A stretch of 64,000 nt of DNA from Antilocapra americana (GCA_007570785.1 ML662465.1:2804172-2868171), one strand, 5' to 3'; counted from the stretch's first letter, positions 1-10,555 are shown. Made by a program: numbers and translations. The notes: generated by a model from the letters alone, not told the origin.

Positions 1-87
1 TGATTTTAATAGCACACATGCCAGTTACTGCGGGAAGCCTTCTTATTGTGGCATGCATTGCTCATGACCACCCTTTTGTCCCTTCTG

Positions 88-165
88 ATTTACAGAGGCA
101 TCATTCAAGGTCACAGCCTAACTTTCCCAAAGTCACATAATTTAGTAGCAGAGCTGGGGTGCAAG
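88..165 (-). repeat. MIR SINE fragment
   Basis: The stretch reads like the MIR core in reverse: a 'tttacagaggc' start, then a 'caaagtcacataatttagtagcagagctgggg'-type segment (written here only as its pattern). It is old and diverged. No boundary repeats are visible. Confidence 0.55.
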
Positions 166-469
166 GTAAGAGGGGAGAACTGGTGATTGCAACGGCACTG
201 AGAGTGTTGACCTACTTCTGGGCCATTTTTCTGTAAGGAACTGAGCAAATTTCTTTCTCTTTTAACCACTCAGTTCCTACCTGGGAAATAAGGGCTCTAA
301 ATAAGGCCCTTATTTGAGAGCCTTTTAGCTCAATCTCCGAGAAACCAATGATTTGATAGTGAAGAGCATGCTCAGGACCACACAGAGAGGAGCACAGAGT
401 GTTACAACAGGGAGACTAGAAAGTCAATAGGAAGCGTAGGGTCAAGAAAGAAACCTGCATCCATTAGGT
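166..469. other. Unassigned sequence
   Basis: About 300 bases with no reading frame, repeat family or structural signal that I recognise. Confidence 0.4.
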
Positions 470-502
470 GTATTGTGGCCTGAATTATGTCCCCCTCCCC
501 CA
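470..502 (+). mobile_element. MLT1 LTR, 5' segment (part 1 of 3)
   Basis: The segment carries the typical start of MLT1 (ERVL-MaLR) LTRs, 'gaattatgtccccc'. The expected continuation is missing here and reappears at about 2258, which implies that the intervening DNA was inserted later. Confidence 0.55.
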
Positions 503-551
503 GTTTATTCTTTCCATTTCTTCTCGATCTCTTCTGTTTCTATTAGGTCTG

Positions 552-2053
552 GGTGAATGCCAGACATCCTGGAGTGTGAAGTCAAGTGGACCTTAGGGGG
601 CTCTGCTGTCAGTAAAGCTAGTGGAGGTGATGGAATTCCAGCAGAGCTATTTAAAATCCTGAAAGATGATGCTATCGAAGTGCTGCACTCAATATGTCAG
701 CAAGTTAGAAAAACCTAGCAGTGGCCACAGGACTGAAAAAGGCCAATCCTCATCCCAATTCCCAAGAAGGGCAATACTAAAGAGTGTTCTAACCACCAGA
801 CAATTGAACTCATCTCTCACGCTAGTAAGGTTATGCTCAAAATTCTGCATGCTAGGCTTCAATGTCACATGAACTGAGAAATTACAGATATCCAAGCTGG
901 GTTTAGAAAAGGCAGAGGAACCAGAGATCAAATTGCCAACATTCACTGGATCCAGTGAATGCAGGGGAATGCCAGAAAAATATCTACAGCTTTTTCATTG
1001 ACTACGCTAAAGCCTCTGACTGAGTGGATCATAACAAACTGTGAAAAACTCTTAAAGAGATGGAAATACCAGACCGTCTTACCTGTCTCCTGAGAAACCT
1101 GTATGCAGGTCAACAAGCAACAGTGAGAACCTTACGTGGAACAACGGACTGAGTCAGGATTGAGAAAGGAGTGCAACAAGGCTGTGTATTGTCACTCTGT
1201 TTATGTACTTAGACACAGAGCACATCACGTGAAATGCCAGGCTCAATGAGTTACAAGCTGGAATCAAGACTGCTGGGAGAAACATCAGTAACCTCAGACA
1301 TGTGGATGACACCACTCAAATGGCAGAAAGCAAAGAGGAACTAAAGAACCGCTTGGTGAGGGTGAAGGACAAGAGTGAAAAAGCTGGCTTAAAACTAAAT
1401 TAAAAAAAAAAACTGGCCGTGGGATCTGGTCCATCACTTCATGGTAAACATAAGGGGAAAAGGTAGAGGCAGTGACAGATTTCCTCTTCTTGGGCTCTAA
1501 AATCACAGCGGGTGGTGATTGCAGCCATGAGATTAGAAGGCGATTGCTTCTTAATAGGAAAGCTATGACAAACCTAGACACTGTGTTAAAAAGCAAAGAC
1601 ATCACTTTGCTTACGAAGGTCTGTATAGTCAAGACTATGGTCTTTCCAGTAATTATGTATGGTTGTGAGAGCTGGACCATAAACAAGGCAGAGCATCAAA
1701 GAACTGATGCTTTCAAACAATGGTGCTGGAGAAGATTCTTGAGAGTCCCTTGGACAGCGAGGAGATCAAACCTGTCAATCTTAAAGGAAATCAAACCTGA
1801 GTACTCATTGGAAAAACTGATGCTGAAAGAAAAGCGCCAATACTTCAGCCACCTGTTGTGAACAGCCAACTCATTGGAAAAGATCTTAATGCTGTGAGAG
1901 ATTGAAGGCAGAAGGAGAAGAGGGGGACAGAGGATGAAATGGTTGGATGGCATCACTGATGCAAAGGACATGAACTTGGGCAAACTCTGGGAGATGATGC
2001 GGGACAGAGGCCTGGCATGCTGCAGCCCTTGGGTTGTGAAGAGTCGGGCACGA
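552..2053 (+). mobile_element. BovB (RTE) LINE, 5'-truncated, reverse-transcriptase half
   Basis: The sequence follows the BovB reverse-transcriptase region and 3' end seen in the fuller copy at 44505-48556. It starts at the 'gccagacatcctgga' block and runs through the 'tgtggatgacacc' stretch, where the canonical YADD reads as HVDD. It then continues into the C-terminal 'ESWTI' block and the 3' untranslated region ending in 'gagtcgggcacga'. Many stops and frameshifts are present, so it is inactive. The longest open piece, about 129 codons at 1472-1861, is only a relic. Its end runs straight into a Bov-tA at 2054. Confidence 0.9.
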
Positions 2054-2256
2054 GTGGTAAAGAACCCACATGACAATGCAGGAGATCCAAGAGACACATG
2101 TTTGATCCCTGTGTTGGAAGATCCCCTGGAGAAGGAAATGGCAATCCACTCCAGTATTCTCGCCTGGAGAATTCTATGGACAGAGGAGTCTGGCAGGCTA
2201 CAGTCCATGCGGCTGCAAAGAGTTGTACACGACCGAGCACCTCACAGCCCCAGCTG
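2054..2256 (+). mobile_element. Bov-tA SINE, 5'-truncated
   Basis: It starts inside the tRNA-like head at 'gtggtaaagaaccc' and continues through the Bov-A body: 'gaaggaaatggcaatcc', 'tattctcgcctggaga' and a degraded 'caaagagttgtacacgac' end. The first ~25 bases of the head are absent where it meets the BovB end. Confidence 0.85.
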
Positions 2257-2257
2257 A

Positions 2258-2337
2258 CATGAAGAAATCCTAATCCCTGTTCCTCAGATGTGACTATTTG
2301 AAGACAGGATTGTTATGTAGATAATTAAGGTGAAATG
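2258..2337 (+). mobile_element. MLT1 LTR, middle segment (part 2 of 3)
   Basis: The text 'taatccctgttcctcag' followed by 'tgtgactatttgaaga' and 'gataattaaggtgaaatga' matches the MLT1 interior that should follow the piece at 470-502. Confidence 0.65.
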
Positions 2338-2604
2338 AGAAGGAAATGGCAATCCACTCCAGTATTCTTGCCTAGAGAATCCCGTGGACAGAGGAGGCTG
2401 GCGGGCTGCTGTCCATAGGGTCACACAGAGTTGGACATGACTGAAGCGACTTAGCATGCATACATGCATTGGAGAAGGAAATGGCAACCCATTCCAGTGT
2501 TCTTGCCTGGAGAATCTCAGGGATGGAGGAGCCTGGTGGGCTGCCATCTATGGGGTTGCACAGAGTCAGACACGACTGAGGTGACGCAGCAGCAGCAGCA
2601 GCAG
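2338..2604 (+). mobile_element. Bov-A2 SINE (two Bov-A units)
   Basis: Two Bov-A monomers lie head to tail, 2338-2450 and 2470-2582. Each starts with 'gagaaggaaatggca' and ends near 'gacatgactga' or 'gacacgactga'. The second runs into a (CAG)n tract, typical of Bov-A2. It splits the MLT1 LTR. Confidence 0.9.
2585..2604. repeat. (CAG)n microsatellite
   Basis: Six CAG units in the tail of the Bov-A2. This tract is commonly length-variable in ruminants. Confidence 0.85.
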
Positions 2605-2605
2605 A

Positions 2606-2832
2606 GATCCTACAGGAAGCAGACGACACAGACCAAGGGAAGAGCATGTAAAGATACCATGAGAAGGTTGTTCTCTGCAAGCCAAGGAGAGAGGCCTCAA
2701 GAGGAAGCAAATCTGCCAGCACTTTGCTCGTAAGACTTCCAGCCTCTGGAACTGTGAGAAAATCAATTTCGACTGATTAAAGCCCCAAGGACGTGGTATT
2801 GTGCCTCGGCAGGCAGAAACGGCAAACACAGG
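2606..2832 (+). mobile_element. MLT1 LTR, 3' segment (part 3 of 3)
   Basis: 'caagccaaggagagaggcct', 'gacttccagcctctggaact' and 'gtgagaaaatcaattt' are the MLT1 R/U5 landmarks. The 'aataaatttctgttg' polyadenylation region has decayed to 'aatcaatttcgactg'. Confidence 0.75.
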
Positions 2833-2904
2833 ATGCTACCAGATGTTGGGAAATACACCTTCACTGTATCATCTTGCATATTTTATCTATTTAGTCATTC
2901 CCAG

Positions 2905-3010
2905 CCTTCCTTATGTATCAGAGTCACTTGGGGCATTAAGCAATGCATGTATTTACTCCCCAAGGCCCTCATTTCAGCTGGGCTAGAGGTGATCCCTAGG
3001 TGATGCCAGT
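2905..3010. mobile_element. MER5A-like hAT-Charlie relic
   Basis: 'tcagagtcacttggggcatt' and the later 'gatccctaggtgatgc' form the two diverged arms of a MER5-type element. The central GC-rich part is degraded. Confidence 0.4.
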
Positions 3011-3059
3011 GAACAGCTAGGACCTAGAATCATCTCCCCAGGTTATCAAGTCATTGTCT

Positions 3060-3295
3060 TTCTTACCATTCAGATCTGGGCTAAATGGTCACAGGGAGCC
3101 CACCCTACACCCTGTGAACACCCCATCCAAGGCGGTCTCTCTCCAAACACTGTTTCACTTTCTTCAGAGCACACATCACTCTGTAAAATGACTGTTGACT
3201 TTTATGTTTATTCCTGTCTGTCTCTCTCTATTTCTCTAGAAATATAACTTTCATAAGGTCAGAGACCTAGACCATTTTCTCTTTTAATTTTGACA
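3060..3295 (+). mobile_element. L2 LINE 3' fragment
   Basis: The order of landmarks fits an L2 3' end: a 'ctaaatggtcacagggagcc' block, 'tcttcagagcacacatcac', a 'tgtttattcctgtctgtctc' stretch and 'cataaggtcagagac'. Confidence 0.7.
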
Positions 3296-3297
3296 AC

Positions 3298-3425
3298 ACT
3301 TCTGTTAGTTACGTCCTTCAATGCCTATTTGTAGACAAGGAAAGTAAGACACAGAGAAATTACTGACTCACCCCTCTGCTCTGTCTCACAGAAGTGGTAG
3401 AATTTGGGTTTGTTCCCCAAATGGA
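3298..3425 (-). repeat. MIR SINE fragment
   Basis: 'tttgtagacaaggaaagtaa' and 'gacacagagaaattactgac' match reversed MIR; the right end reads 'agtggtagaatttggg'. Confidence 0.6.
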
Positions 3426-3544
3426 CTGAATTCAGAGCCACCCTACCAGCCCACTTACACGTGAATGATTTCTTTGTTGTATTATATTTTATAAACTGTG
3501 TCTCCCACCAGAGAATCTCATTACTCTCACAATGGAACTCCAGT

Positions 3545-3652
3545 CTAGGAACTATCACTAACCCCATTTCACAGATGAGAAAACTGAGGTCTACGGGGGG
3601 TTAAGTGATTCACTCATGATCATAAAAGCGCAAAGTGGGAGGAGTGAGTTAC
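3545..3652 (-). repeat. MIR SINE fragment
   Basis: A clear reversed MIR core: 'ccccatttcacagatgagaa' then 'aactgaggtctac' and 'ttaagtgattcactcatgat'. It lies about 120 bases from the preceding MIR in the same orientation. Confidence 0.75.
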
Positions 3653-3901
3653 CTCTGTCCACAAATCCCATGATTTTCCCCACTCTATTATTCTGTTTTC
3701 TGTTGCCCTCCCTCACCTACCTGTCAAGTTTCTTATCCTTCTTGAGGAAGTAGCAGCTCTCCTGGGCAGACACATCAGGACAAGGAACAGCCCTCCCAGG
3801 AGCATCCGGCAGAACTGCTCCCAGCAGCGAGCTGTGCCTGCCTTCTCCCTGGCAGCTCCACCAAGCCGAAGCCACCTGCTGCCGTGTCACTGCTGAATCA
3901 G

Positions 3902-4018
3902 TGGAATTCACTGTTGGTCCAGTGGTTAGGACTTGGAGCTTTCACTGCCATGGCCCAGGTTCAACCCCTGGTTGGGGAACTAAGATCCCGCAAGCTGTAC
4001 AGTGTGGCCAAAAAAATA
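3902..4018 (+). mobile_element. CHR-type SINE (CHR-2-like)
   Basis: The tRNA-like head 'ggtccagtggttaggactt' with an internal B-box region 'ggttcaacccctgg' is followed by 'ggggaactaagatcccgcaa' and an A-rich end. This is the short CHR form shared by ruminants, hippos and whales. Confidence 0.85.
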
Positions 4019-4117
4019 ATCATACAGTTAGAACATTCTAGAAGGTAAAAGGGATTAGAGTCCCAGTTCTCCAGGTCAGAGGGAATCAAATGGCGGAGAG
4101 CTTGTGAAAACAGAGGG

Positions 4118-4200
4118 ACAAGAACTGGCATTTACTGGGCACCTATGGTGGGCCAGACACTGGCCACACATGAGTTCATTTCATCTTGAAGTGGCTCCGG
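4118..4200 (-). repeat. MIR SINE fragment
   Basis: 'catttactgggcacctatgg' and 'gggccagacactggccac' fit the reversed MIR 3' part. Confidence 0.6.
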
Positions 4201-4334
4201 GAGGTCTGAACAGGACATGTCAGAGTCGCCATTGATGGCTTCCTCTTCTCACTGCCCAGATTCTGCTCAATGAATCATGTAGCAACCCCATCACTTGGTC
4301 TTCTGCTCCCACCCTCGGGCACGTTTCCATCATT

Positions 4335-4745
4335 TCCACACAAGATGCTTTTGACCCAGTCTCTCAGCATCCTGTCCCCTCCAGTTTAGTACCCCGGCAA
4401 TAGCCAGAGGGATCGCTTCAAAGTGCAAATGGGAGTGAGTTTTTCTTCTGCTTACAGCCTTTGATAGCTTTAGATTTTGCCTAAGATAAAGACCAAATCC
4501 TGAACAAGGTCCTTGGCACAAACTCCTGGAGGACCCACTGTCCAGATTACCTTCCCCGACTACCCTCGGTGAGTGGGCTGGTCCTCCGGCCTGTCTCTTT
4601 CCTTTATCCTGACAGTAGCGCCTTCCAATTACCAGCCTTTGAACAAGCTGCTCCCTCTCTGGGGCACACTCGCCCCCTCCCCCAGGCCTCCGTGATAAAC
4701 ACTTCCTCACCTTCAGACCCTGGGCTGACTGTTCAGGAGAGTCAC
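4335..4745 (+). mobile_element. L2 LINE fragment
   Basis: The order 'caatagccagagggatcgct', 'gataaagaccaaatcctg', 'cctttgaacaagctgctccc' follows the L2 3'-region consensus as I know it. It ends near a (TGT)n tract. Confidence 0.55.
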
Positions 4746-4751
4746 TGCGAT

Positions 4752-4772
4752 TTTTGTTGTTGTTGTTGTTAA
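4752..4772. repeat. (TGT)n simple repeat
   Basis: Five or six TGT units followed by a T-rich stretch up to about 4798. Confidence 0.8.
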
Positions 4773-4927
4773 CGTTTGGTTTGGTTTTGTTTTTTTAACA
4801 ATGTTCTTGAAAACAGAGACTTCGCCTGTTTCTGCCCCCCACCCCCTCTTCCCAAGCCTGGCAACTAACACAGTTCCAGGCACAGAAAAGGCCCCTGGTT
4901 ACTGTCAAAATACATCAAATGTATAGC

Positions 4928-5012
4928 TTCAATTTCCAAGAGAGAAAATGGAGGCTCAGAAAGCCTGGATCGCTTGCCTAAGGATGCCCAGCAGAGCTGA
5001 TTCACCAACTCC
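4928..5012 (-). repeat. MIR SINE fragment
   Basis: 'aatggaggctcagaaagcct' and 'gcttgcctaaggatgccca' match reversed MIR. The preceding bases (4865-4905, 'gttccaggcacagaaaagg') look like an L2 or MIR tail. Confidence 0.5.
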
Positions 5013-5619
5013 TCCACCATCTGAGATAGAGCCTTGCTCAACCTGCAAATATGTCAGTCGAGAAGGAGGGGTCTCTGCTGGGGGTAAGAAGGGAAAGGCG
5101 GCTGGGCATTTCAGCTCCTGGGAAAATAAATGGGTGTGTTGAAGTCAGCCCCATCTCCACTCCATCACCAGCTACTTAAGAGGCCGGGCTCCCCAGAGCC
5201 ACCCTCAGCTGTGAGGGAGAGACTGATGGTCCCTTAAAGACCCATCTCATTATCCCAGGGGCCAAATTGATACCCAGTGAAAGGCTAACTGGCTCATAAA
5301 TAAACCCCACTAATTTTGCAGCTGCACAGGGCAGAGACACTGACCAAAGGCCCACGGATGCGGCCTCTTGGCACCCTCCCATCTGTGCTGATGGTAATTC
5401 TCAGAAAATAAATCGAGCCCTTCCCCAGCACCCAGAAGCCACTTGCTATAACGTGGCGTGACCGTCTTAAGTGAGGGCCTGATGAACTAATGGGCCTGGT
5501 AAGCACAGTTCGCTGTGCTTCTCCGTTCACAGGCGGTGTGCACCGGTTGGCAGCGGAGATGGCAGCGGAGATGTCTGAAAGACCAGCCGGCAGCTGTTAA
5601 ATCTGGACGAGAGCAAGGC
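5013..5619. other. Non-repetitive block; possible conserved noncoding DNA at 5160-5520
   Basis: No mobile element is recognisable here. The 5160-5520 part has mixed composition without simple repeats, contains an E-box-like CAGCTG near 5320 and has short AT-rich islands between GC-rich ones. No convincing reading frame is present. Calling it conserved is inference; only a cross-species alignment can show it. Confidence 0.3.
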
Positions 5620-5760
5620 GCGGCCGCGTGTGCGCACACATCTGTGCGTGAAGCCGTGTCTGCAGCTGGCCTGTGCCTCTGCAGGCATGTGCATCCGTGT
5701 GTATGTGTGCATGCAAGAATGTTAGAGCATGTAGGCGTGTGGCGCATGCACTGCTTGTTC
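5620..5760. repeat. Degenerate TG/CA-rich tract
   Basis: Alternating TG and TGCA words ('tgtgtatgtgtgcatgc') are interrupted by substitutions, as in a decayed dinucleotide microsatellite. Confidence 0.55.
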
Positions 5761-5821
5761 TGAGCCATACACCTGTGCGATCACATCAGTCATGCCGCGC
5801 TGCTTTCTTATGCAGTGTGTG

Positions 5822-5945
5822 TTCACACTCTGTGGCAAGGTTCATAGGAGTTACTCAATAAATACGGGTTGTTTTAATGAATAACAAAGACTACTTACTA
5901 CTACCACTATACTAATAATACTTCTACTACTAATAACAATACCAT
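5822..5945 (+). repeat. L2/MIR tail followed by (ACT/TAA)n tract
   Basis: 'gttactcaataaatacggg' is the usual tail of L2 or MIR. From about 5888 the sequence is a run of ACT, CTA and TAA triplets. Confidence 0.5.
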
Positions 5946-7914
5946 AATAAACAGAGAGAATGAAGCATTTCTAGAGAGCATGAGAAAGTTGAACATTCTC
6001 AAGGCCATTAGCTAGCTATGGCTATATGTCAGAGAAGAACATTTTTCTCCCCTGATCCTCGGTTTCTTACCTGTCAAAGGAAGGCTTCAATTAGCATAGT
6101 GAGCAGGAAGTTAAGAGAATTGATGCCTACAAACCTATCTTTTCTTATAAGAAGCAAAGCCATTCCTAGAGAAAGGGATGGCTAGAGGACCATGGAAGGG
6201 GATTTGAGGACAAGTGGCTAAATCTTGGGGGATTTTTCCAAGATAAATAAGAAAATGAGATGGCCCAGGTCTACAATAATAGTCCTGAGATGCTCTGGGG
6301 GCCTGGGTGAATTTTTACTCTATGAATTAGGGAGTGGGGGCACCATCCTGCATTTTCAGGTGTATTTGTAGGTCCGCATAAAGGACAGCGCATGGCAGTG
6401 AGGATGCTGCGGGAGGGGGTTAAGTGATTGCCCTCGGGGTCCAGACTGAATGAGGTGGGAAGCTGGACCAGGAGAAGATAGGGAGGAGGGGCTTAGGAGC
6501 TTCCAACTTGCTGATGAAGCAGGATCAACACACAGAAGTGAAGCTGTTTGGACTAAATGTTGTGGTCAGGGAGGCCAGAGGTGATGGTTTCAGAGGTAGG
6601 ACCGATGTGGTTGATGCTGGGCTAGTCCATAGTGGACGTGGATGTCACTGAAGCAGAGGGGTTAGAGATGGAGGCCGAGGACAGCGACTGGTTCTTTCTA
6701 GGGGAAGTGAGGCTCCTGCAACTCTTTGATAATCTAATAAAACTTATAGGCCTTTTCCCTGTGGAAATGCCATTTTCTCACATAACACGCAAAGACCTCT
6801 GAAGCCGCTGGATCAGCCTGGCCTCTGGTCCATAGTACAACTAGCTGGCTGGCTGAACCCAGCTCAGTGAAGGCAGGGCTTGGAGGGTGCGGGGAGAGTG
6901 GGATGCAGGAGTCCAAGTCCGTGTTGAAGGCAAGGCATTGATGAGGAGGTGAAGTGACAAGGAGGCAGCGTGCTGCCTCGGGGGCCGCGGCTGAGACGCC
7001 TGGCTGGTCAACTGGCCTCGCAGTTCAGCGTGGAGCTCTGACACTTAGTTTTCCTGGTGGAATTACAAAGAAGCACTCTTGGGCCTGACTTACTTACAGC
7101 TGCCATCTCTGGGTCCATGGGTCTCGGACAGAAGGGATGAGAATCACAAGGATGGTCCCAAGATCTCTTTCCCACAGCTGCTCTCTCATCTATTTTTTTC
7201 CTTTGAGCACGACTTATTTCTACTTTTTTTTTTCTTAATTCCTGCTACTTCTATTCCAAGATCTGCCTCCAGCTGTCTGTCTGTCACCTTTGAGTGCTTT
7301 GGTGTCCTTACCCAGCTCCCTTGGCAGTGCTCCCTGCCTGCCCTTCTTCCCTGGGGTCACTGAGCATCTCTCCTTCTAGGAGCTCCTTCTTTGCTCACCT
7401 CCTACCTGGGGGACCCTGTGGCTACATTCACAGCTTCAGGTCCATCTGCCCTCCCTCCCTACTGGACTTCTGTTTGCTCCTTCCACCTTCCCAGAGCACA
7501 TCCAGACACACTTTAGAATCTACAGAAACGAATAGTGGTTCATTTTCCCTCTCAATGCTTCGAGCAGTACCAGGCTGCTCAGTGAACCCACTCAGTGACT
7601 CAGAAAAGTCAAACCTTGGCCATTCACCGATGATGCACATGAGCAAAACACAGGGGACCTCTCTACAGCCAGCCTGACCACAGAAAGCATATAACCAAGA
7701 CTTTGCCACTGAATGGATGGCATCAGTGTCCATTAACCATCATCCTGAGTTTCCTTGCTGCTCCATCAGAGACCTCACTCAGCCCAAGGGTGGGGAGGAG
7801 CCAAGAGCTGAAACAGACAAGAAGGACAAACTAGAAATCTGTGGGTACAACTGAGCCAGGCCTGGCAAAGCATTTCTGGGGGAGTCTGAAAAACTTTTTA
7901 TTCTCTAAAAAGTA
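5946..7914. other. Unassigned sequence
   Basis: About 2 kb without a recognised element. 6400-6720 is purine-rich on this strand; 7170-7500 is pyrimidine-rich. An AATAAA lies at about 6737, but no gene context supports its use. Short open frames on both strands show no family features. Confidence 0.4.
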
Positions 7915-8047
7915 AGGATGAGGGAGGTTCAAGAGGGAGGGGACGTATGTATACCTATAGCTGATTCACGTTGATGGATGGCAAAAATCAACACAATATT
8001 GTAAAGCAATTATCCCTCAATTAAAAATAAATACATTAAAAACAAGT
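7915..8047 (+). mobile_element. Ruminant L1 3' end fragment
   Basis: The G-rich 3' untranslated block is followed by 'acctatagctgattcacg', 'caatattgtaaagcaatta' and an A-rich end. This matches the 3' ends of ruminant L1s seen again at 33145 and 44355. Confidence 0.8.
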
Positions 8048-8159
8048 AAAGATGAGGATCCCAAGGATGTTTGGGTTTCTTGTCTTTGTCCCAAGAAGAT
8101 GTTAAGGATGCAAAAATGGGTCATGAACCCCCAGTGGTTCAGACACAGTCCTGGGAGCC

Positions 8160-8365
8160 CCTACACTTGCCAGGACTACTTTATACATGGTTCACACTCT
8201 AGATATGTCATTCTGTATTAGAATTTCCATTGACCAGTTAGTTTTCTCATTAGACCCTGATCTCCTCTTGAGAATATATTTTGTTCATTGTTGTACCTCT
8301 AGCATCCCACACAGGGTGTGGTTATAGCAGGTTCTCAGGGAGTATTTGTTGATTGAATAATGAAA
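8160..8365 (+). mobile_element. L2 LINE 3' end
   Basis: 'cattagaccctgatctcctc', 'ttgttcattgttgtacctct', 'agcatcccacacagg' and 'tatttgttgattgaataatg' follow the L2 3' terminus to its tail. Confidence 0.7.
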
Positions 8366-9195
8366 GGCAGCTATGCTCACCACTATACCACCAATGCTAT
8401 GAATGGATTAATGAATGGAACAAATGATGAAGGCTCTAATCCATAATTCATATCCTGATAATGCATTCAGGAAGAATTCAGTGTTGTGGACCACTTCATT
8501 TAAAATCTGCAAATAGCTAGAATTTAGTTGTAAGAGAATGGTAAACATTGTTCCCAATTAGAGTTTATGTATTCAATATCTACTATATGCCAAGTTCAAG
8601 GTGCTGAATTGCACAATAAGTCGACCAAAGTTTGGAGCATGTAAGGGCTCTGCAAGGGAAAATGGTGGAACATTTGCAACGTTTACCTCAAGAACTTCCA
8701 GAAAAATCTGAAGTTCAAGTCTAAATTTCTATGACACCTATCAGACCCAAGGCTGACATACAGGACTGAACTGGAGGTCATGAATTATAGAACACAGCTT
8801 GGATTAAAAGCTTGTACCATAGTCTACAAGCTGATAGGAAGCATTAAGCCTTTATCTTCCTAGAAAAATGTTTGTTTTTATTCTTTCCACTATATCGCAA
8901 ATGCAGAAGTCAAGGAAAGTGGAGTTGAAAGACAGCTTTACAAAAACAGTAGGGGCATTTTTGCCACCTTGCCAGGCAGAATAATTCAGTGTAAAGATAA
9001 AGCCTATCAAGACAATAAGACCATCGGGATCACTGCCACTTTTTCAATTTACATAGCAAGGGATGGTGTCAGGATCAAGGGGGAGGTGTTCTTCTCTGTG
9101 AAATTTCCTTTTGTTACTCCTGGTTGAGGGTCACCAGGGGCTGCTCAGAAAGAGTACTGGATTAACAGGTCTGAGTGGCAAATGCTTGTACAGGA
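8366..9195. other. Unassigned sequence with a small MIR-like piece
   Basis: Mostly unrecognised. 8570-8608 ('atctactatatgccaagt') resembles a reversed MIR 3' part. No open frame of note. Confidence 0.35.
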
Positions 9196-9404
9196 GCAAG
9201 TGAAATGAAATTGTTAGTCACTCAGTCATGTCTGACTCTGCAACCCCATGGACTGTAGCCCATCAGGCTCCTCTGTCCGTGGAATTCTCCAGGCAAGAAT
9301 ACTGGAGTGGGTAACCATTCCCTTCTCCAGGGGATCTTCCTGACCCAGGGATCAAACCCAGGTCTCCTGTATTGCAGGCAGATTCTTTACCATCTGAGCC
9401 AAAG
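9196..9404 (-). mobile_element. Bov-tA SINE
   Basis: Reversed Bov-tA running from 'gttagtcactcagtcatg' through 'caagaatactggagtggg' to the tRNA-like head, seen as 'ttctttaccatctgagcc'. The last few head bases are lost. Confidence 0.9.
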
Positions 9405-9631
9405 ACAAGACACAAGGTGACACCAGATAATGGGGTATGGGACCCTGAGGTGTCAAGATCACTGATCTTGGTGCGAGGCTAAGACACAGCCTGGAGACAG
9501 GTGACAACGCAAGACAGGAGAACAACAGAAAAGTGGCCTTGATGCAATAGATGAGTGCCCGGAATTTGGAATTGGGTAGACTGCTGTGGCATTCTCACTC
9601 TGAAAATACAGGTCATTTTCTCTTTTTCTTA

Positions 9632-9886
9632 TTTTAATATTTATTTCTTTGTGGCCGTGGCATGTCCTGGTTGCAGCACTCAGGTGCCTCTCCAGTTGTG
9701 GCACACGGGCTCCAGGGCATGTAGGCTCTGTAGGTTCTCTAGTCGAGGTGTACGGGCTCAGCAGCCCTATGGGATGCGGGGTCTTGCTTCCCTGATCAGG
9801 AATTGACCCCGCATCTCCTGGATGGTTAAGGTGGATTAAGGTGGTTAAGGTGGATTCTTAACCACTGGACCACCAGGGAAGTCCCT
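9632..9886 (-). mobile_element. CHR-1-type SINE with a small internal duplication
   Basis: Reversed CHR: an A-rich tail seen as T-rich at the left, a long GC-rich body and the tRNA-like head ending 'ccaccagggaagtccc'. Inside the head the word 'gattaaggtggttaaggtg' shows two to three tandem copies of a short 'ggttaaggtggat' unit (about 9820-9857). Confidence 0.85.
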
Positions 9887-10011
9887 CCAGCTTATTTTCT
9901 TAACATCACTTATAAAATGGATATAAGCACATTTGCTGTGTGAAGGAAATAGAGTCTATCTGAAAAAATGCCCAATTTATTTATTCCTCCATTCAATACA
10001 GTTGCAATCAA

Positions 10012-10237
10012 AGATGATAATTAGCATATGTTGGGTGCTTACTGTGCACCAGGTAATGTTTAAAGCCCTTCACGTGTATTAACTGTCTCAATCTTTACAA
10101 TAACCCTGTGAAGTAGGAATTACTATCATTATCACCATTTTAGAAATGAGAAAAATGAGGCACAGAGAGGTTTAGCAACAGAAGAAAGATCCCACAGCAA
10201 TGAACTGCACATCTACAATTTGAACCCAGGACAGGTA
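10012..10237 (-). repeat. MIR SINE, nearly complete
   Basis: A long reversed MIR: 'gttgggtgcttactgtgcac', 'aataaccctgtgaagtagg', 'ccattttagaaatgagaaa' and 'ggcacagagaggtttagc', ending in a 'tttgaacccagg' block. One of the best preserved MIRs in the window. Confidence 0.85.
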
Positions 10238-10257
10238 GCTATGAAGACCATGTCATT

Positions 10258-10555
10258 TTTTGTTAATTGAAGTACAGTTGATTTATAATATTGTGTTAGT
10301 TTCAGGTTTATAACAAAGGGATTTGGTTATACATATATATGTATATATCTATATTATTTTTATTCTTTTGCACTACAGTTTATTATAAGATATTGATTAT
10401 AGTTTCCTATAGTATACATTAAGTCCTTGTTTATCTCATTTGTGTACGGTAGTGTGCGTCCGTTAACCCCACACTCCCAATTTATGCACCCCCGACTCCC
10501 CTTTGGTAACCATAAGTTTGTTTTCTATGCTACTGTTTTATAAATAAGGCCACAT
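10258..10555 (-). mobile_element. Artiodactyl L1 3'-end fragment
   Basis: Reversed L1 3' untranslated sequence: 'gtacagttgatttataatat', 'gttatacatatatatg', 'ttggtaaccataagtttg' and 'tactgttttataaataag'. Confidence 0.8.

Noticed and set aside
1696..2208. 170-codon minus-strand frame
   Set aside because: It reads through BovB 3' and Bov-tA sequence in reverse; equivalent frames recur at every Bov-tA.
3717..3911. Minus-strand 64-codon frame in a GC-rich patch
   Set aside because: Too short, with no homology cue or splice context, and it runs into the CHR SINE.
5487..5768. Overlapping histidine/cysteine/threonine-rich frames
   Set aside because: The composition reflects the degenerate TG/CA tract.
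9196..9404. tRNA-like heads of Bov-tA and CHR as possible tRNA genes
   Set aside because: They have B-box-like words but cannot form a full cloverleaf and continue into SINE bodies.
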